A stretch of DNA of 64,000 bases from Pleodorina starrii (taxonomy: Eukaryota; Chlorophyta; Chlorophyceae; Chlamydomonadales; Volvocaceae), in NCBI GenBank assembly GCA_030267565.1, contig BRXU01000008.1, positions 62,001 to 126,000 on the forward strand. The letters run 5' to 3'. Each line of letters opens with the position of its first letter. The first letter of the stretch is position 1. The notes below the pieces were generated by a model. The model saw nothing but the letters and a program-made list of their open reading frames with translations. It did no database searches and was not told the DNA's origin. The position numbers were made by a program, and so were the translations under genes. Below are positions 35,001-45,460 of this stretch, in pieces.

Positions 35001-36659
35001 TGCCTGAGAGCTTGCGTTTGCGCGAGGAGTGGTAGAGACTCGGAGCCCACCGCCCGGGCGTGGCACTGCTTCGTGCCTGAGGGCTTTCGTTTGCACGAGG
35101 AGGGGTAGAGACTCGGAGCCCACCGCCCGGGCTTGGCACCGCTTCGTGCCTGATGGGTTGCGTTTGCACGAGGAGGGGTAGAGACTCGGAGCCCACCGCC
35201 CGGGCTTGGCACTGCTTCGTGCCTGATGGGTTGATTTTGCGTGAGGAGGGGTGGAGACTCGGAGCCCACCGCCCGGGCTTGGCACCGCTTCGTGCCTGAG
35301 GGCTTGCGTTTGCGCGAGGAGGGGTGGAGACTCGGAGCCCACCGCCCTGGCTGGGCACTGCTTCGTGCCTGAGGGCTTGCGTTTGCACGAGGAGGGGTAG
35401 CGACTCGGAGCCCACCGCCCGGGCTGGGCACTGCTTCGTGCCTGAGGGCTTGCGTTTGCGCGAGGAGGGGTAGCGACTCGGAGCCCACCGCCCGGGCTTG
35501 GCACCGCTTCGTGCCTGAGGGCTTTCGTTTGCGGGAGGAGGGGGAGCGACTCGGAGCCCACCGCCCGGGCTTGGCATCGCTTCGTGCCTGATGGGTTGCG
35601 TTTGCGCGAGGAGGGGTAGAGACTCGGAGCCCACCGCCCGGGCTTGGCACTGCTTCGTGCCTGATGGGTTGCGTTTGCGCGAGGAGGGGTAGAGACTCGG
35701 AGCCCACCGCCCGGGCGTGGCACTGCTTCGTGCCTGATGGGTTGCGTTTGCGCGAGGAGTGGTAGAGACTCGGAGCCCACCGCCCGGGCGTGGCACTGCT
35801 TCGTGCCTGAGGGCTTGCGTTTGCGCGAGGAGGGGTGGAGACTCGGACCCCACCGCCCTGGCTGGGCACTGCTTCGTGCCTGAGGGCTTGCGTTTGCGCG
35901 AGGAGGGGTAGCGACTCGGAGCCCACCGCCCGGGCTGGGCACTGCTTCGTGCCTGAGGGCTTGCGTTTGCGCGAGGAGGGGTAGCGACTCGGAGCCCACC
36001 GCCCGGGCTTGGCACCGCTTCGTGCCTGAGGGCTTTCGTTTGCGCGAGGAGGGGGAGCGACTCGGAGCCCACCGCCCGGGCTTGGCATCGCTTCGTGCCT
36101 GATGGGTTGCGTTTGCGCGAGGAGGGGTAGAGACTCGGAGCCCACCACCCGGGCTTGGCACTGCTTCGTGCCTGATGGGTTGCGTTTGCGCGAGGAGGGG
36201 TAGAGACTCGGAGCCCACCGCCCGGGCGTGGCACTGCTTCGTGCCTGATGGGTTGCGTTTGCGCGAGGAGGGGTAGAGACTCGGAGCCCACCGCCCGGGC
36301 GTGGCACTGCTTCGTGCCTGAGGGCTTGCGTTTGCGCGAGGAGTGGTAGAGACTCGGAGCCCACCGCCCGGGCGTGGCACTGCTTCGTGCCTGAGGGCTT
36401 GCGTTTGCGCGAGGAGGGCAGGTGAGACTCGGAGCCCACCGCCCGGGCTTGGCACCGCTTCGTGCCTGATGGGTTGTGTTTGCGCGAGGAGGGGTAGAGA
36501 CTCGGAGCCCACCGCCCGGGCTTGGCACCGCTTCGTGCCTGATGGGTTGCGTTTGCGCGAGGAGGGGTGGAGACTCGGAGCCCACCGCCCGGGCGTGGCA
36601 CCGCTTCGTGCCTGAGGGCTTGCGTTTGCGCGAGGAGGGGTAGAGACTCGGAGCCCACC
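32058..36659. repeat. 73-bp minisatellite, block 8, with 584-bp and about 1.68-kb higher-order periods
   Basis: About 63 units. The stretch from about 32,402 recurs at 32,986 (584 bp = 8 x 73). A larger block recurs at about 1,681 bp (23 units plus 2 bp): the odd junction GAGGAGGGCAGGTGAGACTCGG at about 34,730 reappears at about 36,411. This identifies amplification of a 23-unit segment carrying a private 2-bp length change. Confidence 0.95.
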
Positions 36660-37204
36660 GCCTCCAAGCTTCTCGCCGCCGTCGCTGGAGCCGCCGCCGC
36701 CGCCGCCCAGCCCCTCGCTTCCGTCGCCGGAGCCGCCCAGCCCCTCGCCGCCGACGACGCCGCCGCCCAGCCCTTCGCCGCCGTCGCTGGAGCCGCCCAG
36801 CCCCTCGTCGCCATCGCCGCCGCCGCCCAGTTTCTAGCCGCCGGAGCCGGAGCCGCCCAGCCCCTCGCCGCCGACGTCGCCGCCGCCTCCCAGCTTCTCG
36901 CTGCCGTCGCCGCCGCCGCGCCCAGCCCCACACCGCCGACGTCGCCGCCGCCTCCCAGCCCCTCGCCGCCGTCGCCGCCGTCGCTGGAGCCGCCCAGCCC
37001 CTCGCTTCCGTTGCCTGCAACGCCCAGCCCCTCGCTGCCGTTGCCTGCAACGCCCAGCCCCTCGCTTCCGTTGCCTGCATCGCCCAGCCCCTCGCTGCCG
37101 TCGCCAGAGCCGCCAAGCCCCTCGCTTCCGTTACCTGCAACGCCCAGCCCCTCGCCGCCGTCACCGGAGCCGCCCAGCCCCTCGCCGCCGTCGACGGAGC
37201 CCAC
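36660..37204. repeat. 30-bp minisatellite, block 3 (longest)
   Basis: About 18 units of the 30-bp family, rich in the TTGCCTGCAACGCCCAGCCC variant, bounded on both sides by 73-bp satellite (GGAGCCCACCGCC on each side). It lacks the adjoining CCG tract and low-repeat segment seen beside blocks 1 and 2. The TAG-bearing unit (CAGTTTCTAGCC, about 36,830) is present. Confidence 0.9.
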
Positions 37205-38962
37205 CGCCCGGCCTTGGCACCGCTTCGTGCCTGAGGGCTTGCGTTTGCGCGAGAAGGGGTGGAGACTCGGAGCCCACCGCCCGGGCTGGGCACTGCTTCG
37301 TGCCTGATGGGTTGCGTTTGCGCGAGGAGGGGTGGAGACTCGGAGCCCACCGCAATGGCTTGGCACTGCTTCGTACCTGATGGGTTGCTTTTGCGCGAGG
37401 AGGGGTAGCGACTCGGAGCCAACCGCCCGGGCTGGGCACTGCTTCGTGCCTGAGGGCTTGCGTTTGCACGAGGAGGGGTAGAGACTCGGAGCTCATCGCC
37501 ATGGCTTGGCACCGCTTCGTGCCTGAGGGCTTGCGTTTGCGCGAGGAGGGGTAGCGACTCGGAGCCCACTGCCCGGGCTTGGCATCGCTTCGTGCCTGAG
37601 GGCTTGCGTTTGCACGAGGAGGGGTAGCGACTCGGAGCCCACCGCCCGGGCTTGGCATCGCTTCGTGCCTGAGGGCTTGCGTTTGCGCGAGGAGGGGTAG
37701 CGACTCGGAGCCCACCGCCTGGGCTTGGCACTGCTTCGTGCCTGAGGGCTTGCGTTTGCGCGAGGAGGGGTAGCGACTCGGAGCCCACCGCAATGGCTTG
37801 TTTCTGCTTAGTGCCTGAGGGCTTGCGTTTGCGCGAGAAGGGGTAGAGACTCGGAGCCCACCGCCCGGGCTGGGCACTGCTTCGTGCCTGATGGGTTTCG
37901 TTTGAGCGAGGAGGGGTGGAGACTCGGAGCCCACCGCAATGGCTTGGCACTGCTTCGTGCCTGAGGGCTTGCGTTTGCGCGAGGAGGGGTACAGACTCGG
38001 AGCCCACCGCCCGGGCTGGGCACTGCTTCGTGCCTGAGGGCTTGCGTTTGCGCGAGGAGGGGTAGAGACTCGGAGCCCACCGCCCGGGCTGGGCACTGCT
38101 TCGTGCCTGAGGGCTTGCGTTTGCGCGAGGAGGGGTGGAGACTCGGAGCCCACCGCAATGGCTTGGCACTGCTTCGTACCTGATGGGTTGCTTTTGCGCG
38201 AGGAGGGGTAGCGACTCGGAGCCAACCGCCCGGGCTGGGCACTGCTTCGTGCCTGAGGGCTTGCGTTTGCGCGAGGAGGGGTAGAGACTCGGAGCTCATC
38301 GCCATGGCTTGGCACCGCTTCGTGCCTGAGGGCTTGCGTTTGCGCGAGGAGGGGTAGCGACTCGGAGCCCACCGCCCGGGCTTGGCATCGCTTCGTGCCT
38401 GAGGGCTTGCGTTTGCGCGAGGAGGGGTAGCGACTCGGAGCCCACCGCCCGGGCTTGGCATCGCTTCGTGCCTGAGGGCTTGCGTTTGCACGAAGAGGGG
38501 TAGCGACTCGGAGCCCACCGCCTGGGCTTGGCACTGCTTCGTGCCTGAGGGCTTGCGTTTGCGCGAGGAGGGGTAGCGACTCGGAGCCCACCGCAATGGC
38601 TTGTTTCTGCTTAGTGCCTGAGGGCTTGCGTTTGCGCGAGAAGGGGTAGAGACTCGGAGCCCACCGCCCGGGCTGGGCACTGCTTCGTGCCTGATGGGTT
38701 TCGTTTGCGCGAGGAGGGGTGGAGACTCGGAGCCCACCGCAATGGCTTGGCACTGCTTCGTGCCTGAGGGCTTGCGTTTGCGCGAGGAGGGGTACAGACT
38801 CGGAGCCCACCGCCCGGGCTGGGCACTGCTTCGTGCCTGAGGGCTTGCGTTTGCGCGAGGAGGGGTAGAGACTCGGAGCCCACCGCCCGGGCTGGGCACT
38901 GCTTCGTGCCTGAGGGCTTGCGTTTGCGCGAGGAGGGGTGGAGACTCGGAGCCCACCGCCCT
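37205..38962. repeat. 73-bp minisatellite, block 9, with 803-bp duplication
   Basis: About 24 units. The unit with TTCGTACCTGATGGGTTGCTTTTG occurs near 37,370 and 38,173, 803 bp (11 x 73) apart in the same context, so eleven units were duplicated. It ends at the insertion point of a LINE 3' fragment. Confidence 0.96.
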
Positions 38963-41127
38963 GGTGGCCCCTGTCCCAGCACCACAGGCGCCCGCCGGGG
39001 GCGCCCAAGCAGCTCAGCCGGTCTCCCCGACCGGGTCCGCCATCCGCACCCAGCCCAGCCAGGCAGCAGCTCAGCTGACAGGGCAGCCGGGGCAGTCGTG
39101 AGCGGGTTGTTGGGTGTCGGGGGTCTCGGTGTCTGCGGTACTTAGGGTGCGAGGGGTCTTGAGGGTGGGGGGAGTGTGGTGCGGGTTGCCTAGGGAGAGG
39201 GGTGCGGTGCGGGGCTTGCTGTGGGTGGGGCCTGAGGGGGTCTTGGGGGTCGGGGGGGCTTCGGAGCAGGGTTGGTGTGGTGCAGGCTGCCGTGGGAGGC
39301 AGGTGCGGTTCGGGTTCCGCTGTCTTGAGGGGACGTCCCCTATGTGGGGTCTGTGGGTGTTTTGTCGCTGGCGCGCCCGTGCCCTGGTCTCTGACCCGGC
39401 GGTGCTGTCCCTGCGGCCTTTTGGAGGTTCTTGGGGGACGGGGGGTCTTGGGTGTGGGGTGCTCTCGGCGCGGAGGGGACTGGGGAGGGAGGTGGGGCTC
39501 GGGGGTCGCTGTCTGGAGGGGACGCCCCCAGGGTGGGGACTGCGGGAGTCTTGTCGCCGGCGCGCTTGTGCCCTGGCTTCCAGCCAGGCGGCGCTGCCCC
39601 TGCTGCGTCCGTGGGGGTTCTTGGGAGCCGGGGAGCGTTGGGTGAAGGGTTCCTGCTGTGCGGGGGGACTTGGGGGGAGGTGAGTCAGCGTAGCTCAATT
39701 GGAAGAGCACTCGCTTGGCAATTCGATGGTCATGGGTTCGATCCCATGCTTGGCCGGATTGTCAATGGGCAGATGTGGGTTCGAATCCCACCGTTGACCC
39801 CCTGGCAGTTGGCCAGGGTGTAGAAGGTTGGATGGCAGCTTACCAACCGGTGTCGTTGGCGGGGGCAGTTGACGAAGACGGTAGATGTAGTTAGTCGGAG
39901 CTACTGGGCGGGACCGTACCCCTGGGAGGAGGACGCCTACCACTCAAGACGAAGGCGGTAGCTACGAGCATCAAGGTTCCCGAGGTGGAGCTCCGGAGCT
40001 GGAGATGGAGTCGAAGGCCAAGTTCGAAGAATGAGCGGGCAATTCCCAGGCTACCCGGTAGTCGGTACTGGCGAGGTGGCTGCTGAGGTGTGATCAGGAG
40101 GGCCAGGCTCCGGCTAGTAACACTAACTGGCCGTGTTCCCCAGCGATAATGGGGCGAGGAGAACGACTGCGATAGTGTCGTGGATCGTCGTACAGGTGTC
40201 GTGCGGATTGGACCACAACTGGTGGCGGCTGGTCGGCTCGCTATATAAAGCAAATGCCAGAGTCCCGGCGGCAGGCCCCCGTCCCCTTAAACCACGCCAG
40301 AGCGTGCTCGGTGTAACAATAATAATAATAATGGGGGGAGGTGAGGCTTGGGGCCGGCTGTCTTGCGGGGACGCCCCCAGGGTGGGGTCGGTGGTTGCTT
40401 GTCTCCGGTGCGCTCGTGTGCTGCCGTGGTGCTGTGGGTTTTTCTTCCCTCTGGGGCTCTCTTCGGGCGTGCTGTGGGTTATTGTTTCCTCTGGTGCTCC
40501 CCGGCGGGGGGGGGGGCTTGTCTGGCCTGGTTTGTTGTGGCGGTTGTCCGGTTTTGTTCGCCGTTCCTGTTTCTGTCGCCCTGGGTGTAGGGGTCGCCCC
40601 TTGGCTGTTGAGGTTGTGCAGGCTGTGGTTGTGTTGTCGTTGTGGTCGTTGTTGGTGATGGGCCCTGCTGGGGTCCGTGGTGCTGGCCCTGGTGTTGGGC
40701 CGTGGTTTTGGCCCTGGTGTTGGGCCGTGGTGTTGGCCCTGGTGTTGGGCCCTGGTGTTGGGCCCTGGTGTTGGGCTGTGGGGTTGGCCCTGGTGTTGGG
40801 CCGTGGTGTTGGCCCTGGTGTTGGGCCCTGGGGTTTGGCCCTGGTGTTGGGCCCTGGTGTTGGTTTCGGTTCCCTCCTCGGTGTCTTGGAGGTAGGGGTG
40901 GCCGTGTGTGCCGCCCATGCAGCAGTGGCTCCTGGCCTCTTGCTGCCCCGTCCCTGTCCCTGTCCTGTCTGCGAGTTTAGGCGTTGCTTGGCTTTTTCTC
41001 TCTCCTCGGCTCCTTGCGGTGGTTTTTGTGGGCTTCTTGCCAGGCTGTTGTGGCTTGCCGGTCTTGCTCGGCTTGCCCGTTGGGCTTCGTCTTCCCGGTC
41101 CTTGTAACGTCCCTCACAGAAAAAAAG
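38963..41127 (+). mobile_element. LINE 3' fragment, interrupted by SINE-B
   Basis: Begins at GGTGGCCCCTGTCCCAGC, equivalent to the last 50 codons of ORF2, and passes the ORF2 stop (about 39,100). It then follows the 3' UTR to CCTTGTAACGTCCCTCACAG and A7 at 41,127. Divergence from the 23.5-kb and 52-kb copies is clearly higher (many substitutions and indels), so this is an older insertion. SINE-B (39,685-40,332) interrupts the 3' UTR. Confidence 0.9.
39685..40332 (+). mobile_element. SINE-B: 648-bp tRNA-derived SINE with (AAT)n tail
   Basis: Flanked by a perfect 13-bp duplication GGGGGGAGGTGAG (39,672-39,684 and 40,333-40,345). The head has a consensus-like A box TAGCTCAATTGG and two B-box-like T arms, GGGTTCGATCCC and GGGTTCGAATCCC. 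GTCAGCG at the left end pairs with CGTTGAC right after the second T arm. The body (about 530 bp) has no long frame. It carries TATATAAAG near 40,240 and ends GGTGTAAC(AAT)5. An (AAT)n tail, not poly(A), implies mobilisation by a different LINE type from SINE-A. Confidence 0.9.
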
Positions 41128-42007
41128 GATCACGACTGTGGCGGTGTTGGCCACCTCGTCCCCGACGCCTTCATGGTCGCCCTGCATGCGAAGCCCCTCG
41201 CCCAGCTCGCTCAGCCCGGCCAGCAGCCATGGAAACAGATCATGCGGGGTCTGCTCGACGAGTACAGGCCAGATGGGACCACTGGGTGGGGCTGGATGTA
41301 TGGCACGGTGGACCCGCACCCCAGCCTGCCTCCGTTCATTGCCAGCCTGGTGCAGTCCTACCGCTCCTCGCTCCCGACCCGGCTGGCCTACCCAGAAACC
41401 ACGGACGTGCGTGCCATCCTACATGAGCCCTTGTTCTTCAACGCAGCCCTGCACGACCCCGCCACCGATCAGCCCTTCACCCCGCCGGCTGGGACCGCCC
41501 ACCTTGGCCCCCGCACCCTGGCCGAGCTCCGTGCAGCGTCGCCCATGACCCAGCACGAACCCCTCATGCAGGCGGTCCTTGGGGCCATCCCAGCCGACTG
41601 GCGGAGACTGCTGCCAGCCGACCCCCTGGACCCCGACCTGCCGCCAGCGCCCGACTGGCTCCTGTCGCCCGATGGCAGCCGGGTAAGCAGCCCTACGGGA
41701 GTCTTGTGGGCTGTCCTGCCCAACGGACGCTTGGTGCCCCCGGACAGCGAGCATGCCGGAGCAGCAGGGGACGCAGACTGGCCTGCCGCCTGCGTGCTGC
41801 CGGGCCGCAAGCTGCACCGACACTGGACCTTGGAGGACCATCAGCGATACAACGAGGCGCCCCCGGCCCAACGAGCCTCCTCATGGCCAGTGGAATACCG
41901 GCTGCTGGGGCTTTGGGACTCGGTCCAGTGCTACCCCCTCAGCCACGGCCACGGCGTGCTGCCCCTAACCCACTACACAGTGAGTGAGCAGTGAGGTGCA
42001 CCACCGC

Positions 42008-42023
42008 AATTCAAAAAAAAAAA
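42008..42023 (+). mobile_element. Tail-only SINE-A insertion (AATTC plus A11)
   Basis: Relative to intact LINE copies (GCCACCGCCTCACCGCC), this copy carries AATTC and an A-run inside the coding sequence. AATTC plus A matches the last bases and tail of SINE-A, so it is probably an extreme 5' truncation. No clear target duplication longer than 3 bp is seen. Confidence 0.6.
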
Positions 42024-42289
42024 CGCCTCACCGCCCGCGGTCACAGCTGGGGCCGGGACCAAGACACGGGGCCCCTCATGCCCGCGGCGTGGCCCGAGCA
42101 GCCGCACAGCCAGCTACAGCAACAGGAGGCCCGCTGGCACCAACACTGGCTGGCTCAGCAAGCGCCCAGCCGCAGCCGGTGGTTTGCCATGAACCCCACA
42201 CCCAGCCCCGGCTGGATGCGGCCCCGATCCTCCCCCCCATCACTGCCCTCGGCCGCTGCAAGCCCGGTCAGACAGCCTGGCAGCCGCCA

Positions 42290-42684
42290 TTTTTTTTTAA
42301 TTCCGGAGGAACCTGGACTCGGGACATGGGACACATGTTGTCTGGCGGCTCCACTGATGCTGCCACTTCTGCTGAGTAGCTAGCGTGCCAGGCTTCTGGG
42401 CGTCTCCAAGGGCCAGCTGGATGGTGCTGATGACTGTATGAAGAGTCTTGTAAACCTCCGGACAGGACAGGGACAGGGGTGGGCACCCTCCTTTCTCATC
42501 ATACCCCGGGTAATGGTCACTGGCTGGTTTCGATCCCGGGATCCCGGGGGGAATTGCAAGGTTTCCCTGTTGCCGACCAATGAGCCATTGCCTCCATCTG
42601 TTGGGCGCAGGTAAGTTCCAAATGTCCTTGGCGGGACTTGAACCCGGGTCACCCGGGCCGAAAGCAGTGCCTTAACTTTCGGTG
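42290..42684 (-). mobile_element. SINE-A copy 5, minus strand, lacking the first bases of the head
   Basis: T-run at 42,290-42,298, then AATTCCGGAGG and the body in reverse. It ends in the complement of the head (GGGTCACCCGGGCC, CCGAAAGC, CTTTCGGTG), after which the ACTTACC stem is missing. It interrupts the LINE fragment between CAGCCGCCA and TGCGGCTCCGC. Confidence 0.9.
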
Positions 42685-42860
42685 AAAAACTGCGGCTCCG
42701 CACCAGCACGACCCCGATGCTGCTGCCGGACCCTCGGCATCCGCGGGGCCGGCCCCGGAGGCCGACCAGGCAGCTGATGGCCCAGCTGGCGTGTCTCCCC
42801 TGGAGCGCCGGCGGGCCTGGCAGCGGCTGTGGGACTGCCCCGCTAGCAACCGGGCCAAGG

Positions 42861-43224
42861 CCCGGGTGACCCGGGATCAAGTCCCATTAAGGACATGTGG
42901 AACTTATCTGCGCTCCACAGAAGGAGGAAATGGTTCATTGGCCGGCAACAGGGAAACCTTGCAATTCCCCCCGGGATCCCGGGATCGAAACCTGTCAGTG
43001 ACCATTACCCGGGGTGTGATGAGAAAGGAGGGTGCCCACCCCTGTCCCGTCCGGAGGTTTACAAGACTCATCATACAGTCATCAGCACCATCCAGCTGGC
43101 CCTTGGAGTCGCCCAGAAGCCTGGCACGCTAGCTACTCAGCAGAAGTGGCAGCATCAGTGGAGCCGCCAGTCAACATGTGTGTCCCATGTCCCGAGTCGG
43201 GGTTCCTCCGGAATTAAAAAAAAA
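42861..43224 (+). mobile_element. SINE-A copy 6, 5'-truncated
   Basis: Starts at CCCGGGTGACCCGGG within the head, B-box-like GGGATCAAGTCCC, full body, GGAATT plus A9. LINE ORF2 sequence precedes it, but a much later part of the LINE (3' UTR) follows it. About 1.75 kb of LINE is therefore missing across this junction, so it is not a simple insertion into one LINE copy. Confidence 0.9.
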
Positions 43225-43673
43225 GTGGTGCTGGCCCGGGTGTTGGGCCGTGGTTTTTGCCCTGGTGTTGGGCCGTGGTGTTGGCTCTGGTTTTGGGCCC
43301 TGGTGTTGGGCCCTGGTTGGGCTGTGGGGTTGGCCCTGGTGTTGGGCCGTGGTGTTGGCCCTGGTGTTGGGCCCTGGGGTTTGGCCCTGGTGTTGGGCCC
43401 TGGTGTTGGTTTCGGTTCCCTCCTCGGTGTCTTGGAAGAAGGGGCGGCCGTGTGTGCCGCCCGTGCCGCAGTGGCTCCTGGCCTCTTGCTGCCCCCGTCC
43501 CTGTCCCTGTCCTGTCTGCGAGTTTAGGCGTTGCTTGGCTTTTTCTCTCTCCTCGGCTCCTTGCTGTGGTTTCTTGGGCTTCTTGCCAGGTTGTTGTGGC
43601 TTGCCGGTCTTGCTCGGCTTGCCCATTGGGCTTCGCTTTCCCAGTCCTTGTAACGTCCCTCGCAGAAAAAAAA
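43225..43673 (+). mobile_element. LINE 3' terminal fragment
   Basis: Begins at GTGGTGCTGGCCCGGGTG (equivalent to 26,773) directly after the SINE-A poly(A), passes the GTGTTGGGCC minisatellite and ends CCTTGTAACGTCCCTCGCAG plus A8. Confidence 0.9.
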
Positions 43674-43824
43674 CCTATACAGTCATCACCCATCCAGCTG
43701 GCCCTTGGAGACGCCCAGAAGCCCGGCACGCTAGCTACTCAGCAGAAGTGGCAGCATCAGTGGAGCCGCCAGACAACATGTGTCCCATGTCCCGAGTCCG
43801 GGTTCCTCCGGAATTCAAAAAAAA
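43674..43824 (+). mobile_element. SINE-A copy 7, 3' fragment
   Basis: Starts at CCTATACAGTCATCA directly after the LINE poly(A). It carries the last about 140 bp of SINE-A to GGAATTC plus A8, followed at once by the G-rich satellite. Confidence 0.88.
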
Positions 43825-45121
43825 GGGGGCCTTGTGGGACCTTCGGGGGCGCCTGGGGGGTCCGGAGGGGGACTGGGAGGGCCTGGGGGGGCCTGGGGGG
43901 GCCTGGGGGCGCCTGTGGGGGTATGTGAAAAACCTGGGGGGGCCTGCGGGGCCTTTGCGGGCCTTGGGGGGACCTATGGGAGTCTGAGAGGACCTAGAAT
44001 AGCCTGTGGGGACCTGGGGGGGCCTTGGGGGAGTCTGGGGGGGCCTGCTGGGGCCTGTGGGGGCCTGTGGGGACCCTGGGGGGGGCTTGGGGGAGAGTGG
44101 GGGGACCTGAGGGGGCTTGCCGGGGTGTGTAGGGCCCTGTGGGGACCCTCGGGGGCCTTGGGAAAGGTTTGGGGGGCGCAAGGGGGCCTATTGGGACCTT
44201 CGGGGGCGCCTGGGGGTTCCGGAGGGGGACTGAGAGGGCCTGGGGGGGCCTGGGGGGGCCTGGGGGCGGGCGCCTGTGGGGTTCTGTGAAAAAACTGGGG
44301 GGGCCTGCGGGGCCTTGGCGGGCCTTGGGGGGGCCTATGGGAGTCTGAGAGGACCTAGAATAGCCTGTGGGGACCCGGGGGGGGCCTTGGGGGAGTCTGG
44401 GGGGGCCTGCTGGGGCCTGTGGGGCCCTGTGGGGACCCTGGGGGCCTTGGGGGAGACTGGGGGGACCTGAGGGGGCTTGCCGGGGTTTGTGGGGCCCTGT
44501 GGAAACCCTGGGGGGCCTTGGGGGAGACTGGGGGGACCTGAGGGGGCTTGCCGGGGTTTGTGGGGCCCTGTTGGGAGCATGGGGGGCCTTAAGGGAGGTT
44601 GGGGGGGCGCAAGGGGGCCTTGTGGGACCTTCGGGGGCGCCTGGGGGGTCCGGAGGGGGACCGGGAGGGCCTGGTGGGGCCTGGGGGGGCCCGGGGGCTC
44701 CTGTGGGGTTCTGTGGAAAACCTGGCGGGGCCTGCGGGGCCTTTGCGGGCCTTGGGGGGACCTATGGAAGCCTGAGCGGACCTAGAATAGCCTGTGGGGA
44801 CCTATGGGAGCCTGAGCGGACCTAGAATAGCCTGTGGGGACCCGGGGGAGTCTGGGGGGGCCTGCTGGGGCCTGTGGGGGCCTGTGGGGACCCTGGGGGG
44901 GCCTTGGGGGAGACTGGGGGGACCTGAGGGGGCTTGCCGGGGTTTGTGGGGCCCTGTGGAAACCCTGGGGGGCCTTGGGGGAGACTGGGGGGACCTGAGG
45001 GGGCTTGCCGGGGTTTGTGGGGCCCTGTTGGGAGCCTGGGGGGCCTTGGGGGAGGTTGGGAGGGCGCAAGGGGGCCTTGTGGGACCTTCGGGGGCGCCTG
45101 GGGGGTCCGGAGGGGGACTGG
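43825..45121. repeat. G-rich satellite, left arm (unit about 355-360 bp)
   Basis: Strongly strand-asymmetric: runs of 3-8 G separated by CCT, CTTG or CTGTG on the + strand, little C or A. The landmark CCTAGAATAGCCTGTGGGGA recurs at about 43,990 and 44,350, giving a unit near 360 bp. Some units carry it twice, 40 bp apart (44,780 and 44,820). Open frames (Gly/Trp/Pro-rich on +, Pro/Ser/Gln-rich on -) follow from the repeat and are not genes. It ends at GGGGGACTGG, the insertion point of the full-length LINE. Confidence 0.95.
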
Positions 45122-45460
45122 CTATAAGCTATAGCTATAAGCTATAAGCTATAGCTTATAGCTTATAGCTTATAGCTTATAGCTTATAGCTTATAGCTTA
45201 TAGCTTATAGCTTATAGCTTATAGCTTATAGCTTATAGCTTATAGCTTATAGCTTATAGCTTATAGCTTATAGCTTATAGCTTATAGCTTATAGCTTATA
45301 GCTTATAGCTTATAGCTTATAGCTTATAGCTTATAGCTTATAGCTTATAGCTTATAGCTTATAGCTTATAGCTTATAGCTTATAGCTTATAGCTTATAGC
45401 TTATAGCTTATAGCTTATAGCTTATAGCTTATAGCTTATAGCTTATAGCTTATAGCTTAA
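45122..45460. repeat. Heptanucleotide array GCTTATA, 5' end of the LINE
   Basis: About 48 copies of GCTTATA, essentially perfect. The first 30-odd bp read mainly in the opposite sense (TATAAGC with GCTATA spacers), so the left end can fold back. It is very AT-rich against a GC-rich background. It lies inside the LINE target duplication, directly before the leader, and so arrived with the element or was generated at insertion. Confidence 0.95.

Larger units (their letters stand above)
41128..42860 (+). pseudogene. LINE ORF2 C-terminal fragment, broken
   Basis: Starts abruptly at GGATCACGACTGTGG (equivalent to 23,699) right after the poly(A) of the preceding LINE fragment. It reads as ORF2 to about 41,990, where AGTGAGCAGTGAG shows a 5-bp duplication that shifts the frame. 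A tail-only insertion (42,008-42,023) and a minus-strand SINE-A (42,290-42,684) break it further. It resumes to GCCAAGGC at 42,860, before the zf-RVT-like Cys cluster. It is clearly non-functional and several percent diverged from the other copies. Confidence 0.88.

Noticed and set aside
39685..39800. Functional tRNA gene at the SINE-B head
   Set aside because: A and B boxes and acceptor pairing are present, but the anticodon stem does not pair, there is an extra T arm, and the sequence is fused to a SINE body inside a target duplication.
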